From NCBI GenBank assembly GCA_035041965.1, contig JAPYMA010000586.1, forward strand, positions 1-64,000: a stretch of 64,000 nt of DNA, in the 5' to 3' direction. This DNA comes from Anisakis pegreffii. Lineage: Eukaryota; Nematoda; Chromadorea; Rhabditida; Anisakidae. This document shows, one piece after another, positions 52,801 to 62,834 of the stretch. The translations under genes and the position numbers were made by a program. Positions within the stretch are counted from its first letter, which is position 1; each line of letters starts with the position of its first letter. The notes beneath the pieces were generated by a model. That model worked only from the letters and a program-made list of their open reading frames with translations. It ran no database searches and was not told the DNA's origin.

Positions 52801-54518
52801 CCAACAGCACAGTACCTTGTTATTGGCCATTAAAGAAGAAGAACAAAATGCGATTCAACGATTACTTACTGACACTTAACTCAACAACGAGCAGTCATTA
52901 TCAGATCACTTCAAGTATCACTATGAAATGCTTCGGAAGTGGCGAGAAACGCACCATCTATCATTTGAGATTCATGGGCTGGAAAGCAGGCTCTGTGCCT
53001 GAAAATGAAGATGCCTTACTTGGTTAGTGCGGAACTCATTGCAAACTTTCATCATTACTTGTTTTATAAATGATATCAGTTACAATGAAATACCTACCGG
53101 CTTTGAGACATTGAAGAAGATTGGCGAAATGTTGGTAATAAGATCAGTACGTTTTCAGCTTTGGATATTTTGAGTCGAAGACGTGAAATTTTACTGATTT
53201 AACGAGTTTCAGTAAAAATACTGAATTCTTGTGAAATTTTCATTTCTTGACAGCTGCATCGTTTATTTCTTCAGACGAGACGACGTGCATGAGTAAAATT
53301 GCAGGTTTTATCGATTCGGTGAACAGCGTAAAACGATACGTTGATAACGAACGGCTGAAGGAATCCGAATCTGTTGGTACGTCTAGGTCGCATTCGGCTA
53401 TGAATAGTGCGACGAAATCGCGAACCAGCAGCAAGGTTGATTAACGTTCTCAATTTCTGAATGAAGATTCTCTGCTCATTTTGTCATTCCTTTCCTCATC
53501 GGTAGATTCGCAATCAAATGTTTGAACAGAGGCATATTCTTACTCTTAGTGCTGATTACTGAATGCACTTTTGCAGGTAAATCTGAACGATGTGACAGCA
53601 ACTCATAGTGAGAATGGCTTTAAGTCTTCTGTCTTTCAGAAGCACCTCTCGATCACAAATCTCCTCTTCTCAACGCATTCGACACTTTCGTAAGTAATTC
53701 ATCCCACCCTGTTCTCTTGGTGATTATGTGCCTCTATCTATACGTTGGTTTCTCATGATTTTCCGTGGTAATCAGCACAGAATTTTATATTGTCAAATGT
53801 CCTATAGAATGATGAAGTAATGCAACCATTCCACATTACAGTGACTCGCAAGCAACATCCTCAAATCTATTATCGAAATCAACGATTACGCTAACAGATT
53901 CGACGAATCCGAAACCCTCAGTGGACTATTCGAATATTTCACCGTTGGTATTGCACTGTGTTTGCGGTGCGCATGAAAGCGGTGTTTATTTATTGCTTGA
54001 GCTTCTTATGCATGCCATTGAACACAACTTGGTCAGTTCCTCGTTTCGTATTCTTTCAATTCTTTGAGCAAAACATCATCTGCTCAGTTACGAAGAAGTT
54101 TTTCAGTGAAGGGATGCTTTCATCTATGTATAGAACAAACAACAGGCGCATTTCATGTCTCACTAGCAAAGGTTTCTAGAAGCATTTTGAGAACATTCAT
54201 TCTCGAGAATTTCGGTTGAGGAACCGTCATCTTGAGTTATTTGACGATGAATTAATCCTTTGACTCATACTTATTAATCAAAACAGCTGTTCGTTTTATA
54301 TGTGAAAGGAATGTTTTATGTGTGAACATATGTGAAAGGTCCTCGGAAATGATTCGAATGATAATTGTTGAAAGAATGAAAACTTTCAGAAAGTGGATAT
54401 CAGCGATTTGTTGCATCGGTTACGTCAACAACGAATGTGTTTAATCAAAACGGTGGATCAGTATCGTTTTGTGCATTCAGCACTTGTTGCTTACATACAA
54501 AAATTGCGTTTGATTTGA
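44224..54518 (+). CDS. FERM-PTP protein of PTPN14/PTPN21 (Pez) type, predicted pseudophosphatase, 1577 aa
   Basis: Exons: 44224-44406, 44837-45024, 45098-45195, 45375-45445, 45637-45795, 46461-46546, 46673-46757, 46870-46967, 47538-47779, 48168-48652, 48921-49088, 49300-49431, 49726-50789, 51126-51378, 51489-51731, 51827-51943, 52057-52161, 52339-52467, 52788-53022, 53275-53435, 53577-53689, 53842-54031, 54390-54518; all phases close. FERM domain 1-322 ([58 protein letters not shown]). A Ser/Gln/His-rich middle of about 900 residues contains SPPFYPPPY (two PPxY motifs, 529-536) and SSPDLLSAS, like the STPDL/SSPDL motifs of PTPN14. The PTP domain starts near 1245 ([40 protein letters not shown]). 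Catalytic elements are degraded: WPD is W1367-K-A, the P-loop HCxxGxxRxG is [10 protein letters not shown] (C1511 kept, Arg replaced by E1517), and Q-loop Gln is K1555. About 140 residues separate the WPD and P-loop positions instead of about 35-45. A scaffold in Hippo/Yorkie or cortical signalling is an inference. Confidence 0.93.
45845..46190 (+). repeat. Dispersed repeat, copy 2 (about 345 bp), in FERM-PTP intron
   Basis: Same element as at 38835-39161 and in the same orientation, inside the intron 45796-46460. Its left part has one more CACAAAGG-type unit than copy 1. From CATTTCATCATGCATATC to CCCCTTGACGAATCG the two are nearly identical, suggesting a recent shared origin or ongoing activity. 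Confidence 0.8.
46784..46818. repeat. (ATT)n microsatellite
   Basis: A clean run of about 11 ATT/TTA units in the FERM-PTP intron between 46757 and 46870. Confidence 0.9.
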
Positions 54519-57500
54519 AGACGATCGATTTTTATTTTTGTTCAACATTCACTAGATTATTAGTGTACTTATTTATGTCGCTCGTGTATGATTAGGATGC
54601 TTAAAGCATACGTTCGTTCAGCATTTAATTCTATGTACGATACCCAGTTCTGCTATTTCAGCAACTGTAAGTGAACATTTTTTATTCCGTCGGCGAGCGA
54701 TTTCTCTAGACCTTGATGGTTCTGAATTATGTCATGTTGATTTTTTTGAACTGAGGATTACTCGAGAATCTCAAGAATACTCATTGTCGATTAGCAATGA
54801 GCACTTCCACGAAACAAAGCTCAAAATTACTTCTTTCCACTTTCATACCATTCAAATAAGTTTTGAACAAAAAATTTGCATGCAAAAAAATTTGCATCAA
54901 ATCTTATGTTGTGTAATGCCAATTCGAAATGTTTCAATCATTTCAGTGGTAGTCTATTGTAGATTGCAAGAAAATGTTTAGGCTAGAACGAGAACTTTGA
55001 ATGTACTACTCTTTATAAGAGTGTTTTGTTTAATTATTGCTCATTTATTTATTTATTTTTTGTTCTGAATCTGACTTATTGAATATTGTATAACTGATTT
55101 GTTTGATTGCATGCGAGAGCTGTTGGTCCTTCGAATGATCTTTATTCTCACTTACTCAACCATATTATTTTTATGTCTGTACATTAATGTATTTCCGATT
55201 TTGATTTTCTTTGTCATCTTCTTCAAAAAACTTATCTGTCCATTTTTGTTTGAAATTTTCGCATTGTTTTACATTGTTTCCTTCATAGTGACGTTCTTCA
55301 TTCGGTACTTACTCTGTCATTATGAGTTGCTATTCTGCATGTGTTGAGGAAGAGGTACATCGCTGTTTCTTTTCGAAAGAATGAAACTATTTGGAGATAA
55401 AGGTAAAGAATTAACTTGATTGATCAGTTGAATGAAGTTTGCTGTGCGATTCCATTGGCAAGGCTTGAGGGATCTTTCTTATCTTATCTCAGATTTATCT
55501 TCGTTTACGAACAGAGAGTAGAAATTAGCTGTATGAGTTGATCATAACCGGGTAATGATGACGAATATGCACTTATATTTGTTATCAGTGAGAATACTTT
55601 TGATGAACTGATAACGCTAAACGTAAAAATTTAAAATTGATAACATAAGAGTGACTGTCTTATTATTAGATGGAAAAAATCAATTTTAGTACGGTTTGTT
55701 GAGGCCTTTAAGCAGTTTTGAGACGCGATTGTACTGATTGATCCTGAGGAGTTGTTTTCATAAGTTTATTGTTTTTGACGTAGAGAGAGAGGGATTATTT
55801 CTTAGATTGTGGTCATTTTTATGTTGTTGTTTTTTGAAGTCTTATTTTGGTTTTTATTATTTATTTCGTTGATCATCGTCGACTGAACAAATTCTGTTCG
55901 AATGTGCAAAGTTTATTTGATGCTGAAACTTTGATTATTGGTGCAAATTTTGCGAATTTTATATAAATGTGCAAATTTTATTTGATTGCTTGTTATTACC
56001 TGGATTACCTGGATTGGCCAGACTATCAAACGTTTGTAACGTTGCTGGCCACAATGCTCCCGTTTCCGTTCGCACTGTTTTTGCTTGTTATGTCAATGCT
56101 AATTGATTGAAGAGTTGTGCGAGTGCGATGAAAATGATGAAATTCATTCAAATACTTATATATGTTCATATTTGTGTTTGTCAATCATTTTGATGAGTTT
56201 AGTTTCGATCGTTTTGATCGTTCATTTGATCGTTTGATCACATTAATAATTGTATTTTGCGCTATTTTTTGCTAGTTCACCGAATTCTTATTGCATCATA
56301 TTTCCGTACAGTTGCATGATAGAGATCTTTTTGTCTAGTAGATCATCTTGTACTGTGTCAATTATGTCAGCAGTTATTTTGCTTGATCAGATTTAATTTC
56401 TTGGACGTTTCACTTGTTCCCAAACCGTTTCTGTAATTCCATATCGCTGCCTTACTTCATTCATGCATAGCCTTTTGAATTGTATTCACTTATTACCATG
56501 AGCATTGTATTGATGAAGAATATCATCTTGTTATATTGATATCTTATTGCTTTTAATATAACTATCGTTACTGTTGTAATTATTATTATTATTGTTTTTG
56601 TTGTTATCATTATTACCGCTATACATATATTTCTCATATTATGCTATAAGAATATCACTTACGCCATAATTTTTTCTGTTCTGATATTTGTATTATCTTT
56701 GAATGGTACTAAGACAAATCTGCATTCCTTTCGATGAACGAAGGGGGGGGTTAGAAGACAAGTTGAACATTACATCTTTAGATTGTGCAATATGAACGAC
56801 GAGATATATCGAGTCAGAATATTTCTTTGATTCAGGTAAATTCGTCTTATTATTAGAATTTTTCTGAAACGTCTAATCTCAACGATAATAATGCAGTGTT
56901 GGTGTTGTTGTCGGTGTTAAAGTTTGCAAGCGTGCACAAAATGTACGAGTGTATTTTCAAGAAATGAAATTTTCAACAGGATTGTATTCAGTTGAAATTG
57001 TTAACGAACAGAATCACCGATTGAGGGATTATTGTGTATTGGGCAAAATCAAATGGTCATTGAAGCTAGTCGTTGTTAAGTGTGATTTGTTGAGATTCCG
57101 TTAAAATCTTGCTGAACATTTGATTTCTTGAAAATAAACATTTGGCCTATAGACTCAAAATATGGCGACAACAAGTTTTTTTTGCATTTGAATTCGACAA
57201 TTTTGCGGTTTTATGCGCTATCATGTAATATTTCTCGATTGATTGAAGAGAAGAAATAAATTCTTCGATATTATTTCAATTTGCATTTCTTTGAATATTA
57301 TTCATTATCAGCACGATGGCCCAATATCCATGAGAACGATCCAATTCTTTTATCTTCTTCAAATTTGTTTCTTTTTCACTTCAGTTCCTTCCACAGCAAT
57401 CGACTCACCATCCTGAAGATATGCACAAGTGCCGTAAACTTCTCAGATTTTAAACAATCACCATTGCATTCTCCAAATTCTTCAAATTGCAAATTTTACT

Positions 57501-57791
57501 TTCTTAAACCTAACAATCACCGTCTAACGATAAGATAAATCTTCATAAAAAGTCCTCATCTAAAACTTAAACATTTCTTGTCATCATAAGCAGTTCGTTA
57601 ATTTTTTGCTTATTAAACTCGATCTTTCTGGATCAGGTTTAGCAAATGGGAAACACCTCCGTGTTTATTTTTTCCAACTGACATGTCTCAGCTCTTACTT
57701 CGTAATTAGGTTGGATATGTTCGTTTGTGGTGATTATCTTAAAGGAACAGTCTATTTGCAGCGATGCGATAAAGGTGACTGCTATCTGAGA
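54519..57791. other. Intergenic region, nothing recognised
   Basis: About 3.3 kb, very T-rich on this strand. The hydrophobic 82-codon frame at 55099-55347 reflects the T-rich composition. ATT simple sequence lies near 56575-56600 and a G7 run near 56743. No gene is supported. The PX-gene promoter should lie at the right end. Confidence 0.5.
57754..57761 (+). other. Candidate trans-splice acceptor before the PX gene
   Basis: ATTTGCAG ends 30 nt before the ATG at 57792. It supports that start, because the frame is open further upstream without a convincing protein. Confidence 0.4.
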
Positions 57792-59951
57792 ATGTCGGTC
57801 CTAATTGATGAGTGTATATCGCAAAATGCGTTGAATCGTCTTCTGTTCCAACCAGCTGGCGATTGGAGTTTCCAAGCAAGAATCTGTAATATTGGACAAG
57901 GAAAATCACTCATTACTCACTATACTCAGTATCAAATCCTCATAACTGTACGGCATGGAATTCATTCGATTTGTTGTCTCATCACTGAATTTGTTTTGCA
58001 AATTTTAGAGAAATTTTGGAAGACTCAATCGATCTGTTATGTTAACTCAGCTGAATCTGTTATCATAGCATTTGTTGTTTGATATTGCTCAAAAAGTACA
58101 CTTATTTTGAGGATCCTCTTGAATTGACGAGAAATTCTCAAATTGATCATCATTCAAAAGAAATGATAAACGGCGCGACGAGCTAAGTTGTCTTTTTTGT
58201 AGGCAATACCTCGAAATAGTCTCGACTTGGATCCTCGATCGTTTTCCATATGGAGTCGTTTTAGTGAGTTGAATCATCTTCATGCTCAACTTGCAAAAAT
58301 TCACCAGCAGTTAAGTTTTTTATTTATTTTTACTTCATACCTACGCTTTTCTGATTCGAGCGCAATACTACGAGCTGACAATAATTGTATAGCACTCACT
58401 ATATGACAGTTAACATAATTTTTTCTGCACATTTGATCAATTCCTTTATCAATCTTCTTCGGCAAACCACAAATGATTATAAGTTTGGCTTTTTCAGTTA
58501 TACTTGCGTCCCAGCTTCCCAACATTTGCGTGTGCAAGAATGTTCGGCAATTGTGAACCGACAGTGATAGCCGAACGAATTGACGCCATTCAAAGACTCT
58601 TCAATTTTGTTTTATCGAGTGAAGTGTTGCGAAAGACAAAAGTTTTGCATGAATTTTTAGAGGTGTTCTACTGTACTTCTTAACCCAGCAGTGCTTCTCA
58701 CGTTCGGGTGCGCCATTACCCTTTTTGATGATCTGGCAGGCCGCCCTTACCAATTCCACTATTAATTATGGAAATCGCATATATTATATTCAAATGACCG
58801 TTAAGTTCAATCTTATTAGCATGCTCATGATGAAAATCGACATCGCTGGGCCTTCCCTTAGATGCTTATGTTCTTTATTGTCAGTATTACAATCGATTAT
58901 GATTGCATGAAAAGCTATTGTCTCTGACACGCTCACTTCAAACTGATTCAGATGGATTCTCATTCTTTTCAGACGTGTTGTATTCACTCTCATAGCTATC
59001 ACATGCGAATACAGTTCTCTTCATGACTTTTTATCATTCACTTCGTCTCGTTTCATTTCACAGTTCGAATCAATTTCTCATTCTGTAGCATACACTGTTT
59101 ACTGGATACGTTGACGAGTGTTGACAGCCGAAATCAACAATACAACAATTGAGTATTATTGCACAACAATTTCAAGAGTCAAATGATCAGTTATAGAATG
59201 TATTAGATAGAATGAGAATTTGACTTTGACTGTTGAGTGAAATGAATGAGAAATTAGCAGAAGAGAACACTTTTGGTGATAAAAGCTATGAAAGCGATTG
59301 TAACAGCAAGGAAAAGAATGAAAACCCTGTTAGACCGGGACGAGCTAATGATATTCAGAAAATAGGAGGATGAAGAGTGTTGTCATCAACTGGCCACATT
59401 TACACAGCCGGTTCTCGACCTCCTCCATAATCCCTTGACGCCTCCAGATTATCCAAAATGGGTAGTTCACCCTCTATGAGAACCACTGTCTTAACTGATA
59501 CGGAATATTTAGTTTACTTACAATGTAGGTGCGTAACTTATGGATGTTTGAGTTGTGACCAGGAAGACTTTGTTCTAGACATCAGTAGAAGAACTGGCAC
59601 CCCAAGTGGATCCGACTCAAGCACTTGATCCAATGAATTCAGTTCCAAACGTACAATCAACCTCACCGAAGTACGTCGTTCACTTCATTCTGATCTAATT
59701 ACTCTTTTTTCTTCATCATTTTCATCACAGGTTTTCTTACCATATGTTTCATTTTTATCTCATCAACTCTTTCGGTTTTCACTCATTATCAGTTTTATTT
59801 GTACGATCCTCCATGAAAGAATGACATTTGTAGGAGTAGAGGAGAACAAAATTATGCGCAGAATATTAATCAAGTTACTGGTTTAGTTGCTGGATATTCT
59901 AGTATATGCTCTTCGTTAATAGTTTATTGGTTACTTTTAAATTACAAGTGA
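57792..59951 (+). CDS. PX-domain protein (sorting nexin 15 / RPS6KC1-like PX), about 244 aa
   Basis: Model: 57792-57947, 58203-58310, 58498-58662, 59366-59461, 59579-59670, 59834-59951. The PX domain (phosphoinositide binding, endosomal targeting) covers about residues 20-125: GDWSFQ; THYTQYQILIT; FSIWSRFSELNHLHAQLAKI with the lipid-contacting Arg in SRFSEL; then the Pro-containing loop PSFPTF, FGNCEPTVIAERIDAIQRL and LRKTKVLHEFLE. The RF-S-E-L / I-A-E-R pattern and the LHAQLAKIHQQL spacing resemble SNX15 and RPS6KC1. The remaining exons encode a linker (VEELAPQVDPTQALDPMNS) and a hydrophobic C-terminus ending WLLLNYK. The junction 58310/58498 needs a non-canonical splice (TT-AG, or GT-CA shifted by one base). 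The last exons are less certain: a following exon starting at 60061 (DERKCKFERTTERIRHQ...) could add an MIT-like helix if the phase differs from my model. Confidence 0.6.
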
Positions 59952-61629
59952 GGTTTCTGAAGAATGATCAAAATCGAGCGATCATCCGCATCGAGTTGTT
60001 CACCTGATCTACACATTCGAGAAATTATCTCCTGATTTCTTATCGAGAATTATTTGCAGATGAACGAAAATGTAAATTCGAAAGGACAACAGAACGGATT
60101 CGTCACCAAATTAATGCAGGCTTACGTGTATCATGTGATCCAATGTTTTTGTAATTATGATTTCGTTGATGATCGATGTATGTGCGGCTCGAGAAACAAT
60201 TGTATTTGAAATTCTTGATAAAGTTTTATACAAATTTTGAAACATACCTCTCGAAGCTGCCAGTTATCAGCAGATGGTTCGTATTTTTTGGGAATGTAAT
60301 AATTTCACTGAGATCGACCAGAGGATATTACCTAAGAGTTAAATTCTGTTCGGTTTTTCCTATGAAATGTTCTATTGCACTTATTTTATGTCATATGATC
60401 GGTTCAAAATTAGTGGGAAGTTTGACATTTTCGATCCAATGTCTTGTTGAAAGCATTAAAGTTCGTCATGAGTAATATTCAATCAAATCCTTCGAGACAT
60501 TTCACAGAATATTCTAATGATTCATACATTTTGTTGTGAAAATAGAGAATGTATTGATGACGGTGATGCACTGAAATCAATTGGTTGTCGTGCAAACGCG
60601 AACAAACGGGTCACCGCAAAATGTACCCCTGATATAAGTGAAGCAGTACATTACTGATCAATACAACGTATAAAGTTTGGAGTCATGATGAAATCGCTCA
60701 GAAATGTGAGCATTGACACAAGTCTACAGGGTACTTTTCAGCTCAATGAAACAAGTTTATCTAGTCGATCATATAGAGTGATTTGGCTCCGTCTGATATT
60801 AATATGAAAATGCTGAATGGATATCTTAAAAAATTTGAGCTCTGACCTAGCCGGAACATTTACATACAGTCGATACAATCGTCTTCTGTGATCGTAGCCA
60901 TGCGACATTATTTTTCCAAAATATTTTCAACAAATTATTTTGTTATGTCTGAACAGAATTCTTTTTGCTCTAAAATACATTTTACTCACTAATTTTGTGC
61001 AGCATCGCACAGTTCAAAAGCTATTTGACCAGAGTTCTCCCCAACAACATCAATCTTCTCGGTTGTTTTTTCATGTTTCAACAGAAATTCCATGAGGATT
61101 ATGAATTGTTTCATCGCATAAAATCATCCAACTTCTGTTTGACAATGTATTCGTTTGAAAACTAGATTTTTCATCTTGATATATATGCGCACACATAAGA
61201 ACTGTTCAGCAAGTTCAACCTTGAGCTCTGAAACTTGTCTTCTCTTCATTTAAACCTTATGATACGTGATCTCAATGTCAATATGTTTACCCCCAGCAAT
61301 AAGAACTCTAATAATATATTATAATAATGGCATCAAAACGTCCTCTAAAGTCAGTCGATTTCGTCACTCACGAGTTTCATTGTTTACATTGCTTAATTTC
61401 ACAATAGTCGTTCACATAAAAATTCAGTGTGTCGTCGTATTGTAACGGATTTTGATGCAACTCGATTGGTAATTGCAGTTCTATTATGTTGTCGATAATT
61501 TCAGCTTTCACTCGATTCATCACCACTCTCCGATTATCGACTGCGAATATTGAATGCTGCTGGTGTATTAGTTAATCTCTATTCGTGTTCCAATAAATTC
61601 AAAGTTGAATAGCATAGTTTTTGAGTGCA
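59952..61629. other. Intergenic region, possibly with a further PX-gene exon
   Basis: An acceptor-like ATTTGCAG ending at 60060 precedes open frames to about 60160 in more than one phase, so the PX gene may extend. A 99-codon frame at 60176-60475 has no motif. The rest shows nothing recognisable. Confidence 0.4.
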
Positions 61630-62834
61630 ATGAGTGAAGTGTTAAGTGGATGCGAGTTGAGGACACAGAACGGTGACGTGGTGATGGCTGATGACGCACT
61701 GAAGGTTCGTTTCTGACAATGCAACTGGAGGGCGTCGTGCGAATTTGAAATTTATCAACGTTTCACTTCGAAAATAATCACAAGCAGCAGAGCAGAATCG
61801 TCATTCTCGCATATTTTGTTTCCGTTGATGATAGATCATTTCGGACACCTTCTTTCTTTTTGAATAATTTGGCTTAAGGGAGTTTTTGAACGATTTGAAG
61901 TTTGTGCCAAATAAAATTTGTGCTATATGTTAGAAAGTTAGAGCAATAGGGGCAAATGAATTGAGTGTTTTCAGGAAAAAATTGTGGGATTGTATTTTTC
62001 AGCACATTGGTGTTTTTGGTGCAGACGTTTCACACCGACATTAAAGGTTTCATTTTTGGAATTCACAAAGTTTTGCTGGAATGGTTTTCCCTTAAACCTC
62101 TTGGATGAAATCTATCTGCTTTTCTCATTTTGACAGCACTCCAAATTTGTTTTGATTGGAAATCGCTGATTTGATTGGGATTTGCAGGAGTTTTACGAAG
62201 AAGTTGGCAATGAGGAGATGGAAATTATTTTTGTGACAGCTGACAGGAATGAGAAGGCGATGATGGATTATTATAATGATTCACATGCAAAATGGTTGTA
62301 TATTCCGTTTGGGAACTCGCATATTGAGTGAGTGTTGGATATTTTCGCATTTGATCGATGAAAACAGAAAAATGCTCGACAGTCTGATCAGAGAGATAGG
62401 CAATCATGCTCGTATTATTTGAGTGATGTCCACGAGTACATTATCGATATTTCAGTATGTTATGGAAAAAGTATGGCGTGCGAACAATGCCGACACTCAT
62501 TATTATCAAGCCGGATGGAAGCGTGATCACCAGAAATGGTGTTTCAAACGTTAAGGTCAGCATCCAATCGGAAACTTTTCTTTGTGAATTTGCAGTTGTC
62601 TTCGCGAATGTCTTTCGTTTCATTCTCAGAGGAATTCTTGACTTTTACTCATTGCCTATAGTAGATCAAACACCTCGTTCGATTAGATGTATAGTTAATT
62701 TTTAAAGTTAAATTCGTAAAATGTCGAACTTTTCAAATAATGGATTTTAGAGGAGAAAACCCACTGAAACGCTACGACAATGGAAATATGGTGAAGTGGT
62801 CGAAGAGAGCAAAAAGAAATGCTCAATTATGTAA
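61630..62834 (+). CDS. Thioredoxin-fold protein (nucleoredoxin/tryparedoxin-like) with CaaX box, 156 aa
   Basis: Exons: 61630-61704, 61975-62046, 62188-62327, 62456-62555, 62751-62834; phases close. The fold is of the nucleoredoxin/tryparedoxin type: EKIVGLYFSAHWCFWCRRFTP, then EFYEEVGNEEMEIIFVTADR (the family's long beta-alpha unit), WLYIPF, and YGVRTMPTLIIIKPDG with the cis-proline P108. The redox motif is C38-F-W-C41; family members usually have WCPPC or WCGPC. The last residues are EESKKKCSIM: a Cys-aliphatic-aliphatic-Met CaaX box preceded by three lysines, predicting farnesylation and membrane attachment. The CaaX cysteine would be processed on the cytosolic side, so an ER-lumen location is unlikely. 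Substrate is unknown. A disulfide reductase role is inferred from the fold. Confidence 0.88.

Noticed and set aside
55099..55347. 82-codon hydrophobic frame resembling a membrane protein
   Set aside because: The region is very T-rich, which by itself gives Phe/Leu/Ile codons. There is no splice partner, motif or start context.
57606..57790. LDLSGSGLANGKHL, faintly like the TRAF-domain LNGDGxGxGTHL motif
   Set aside because: No other TRAF-domain blocks follow, and the downstream sequence is clearly a PX domain with its own start at 57792.
59241..59360. Acidic coding-like stretch (MNEKLAEENTFGDKSYES)
   Set aside because: No acceptor and donor pair lets it join the PX-gene exons in phase. It may still be a separate or alternative exon.
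60176..60475. 99-codon open frame downstream of the PX gene
   Set aside because: No recognisable domain and no splice context; composition is like other intergenic frames.
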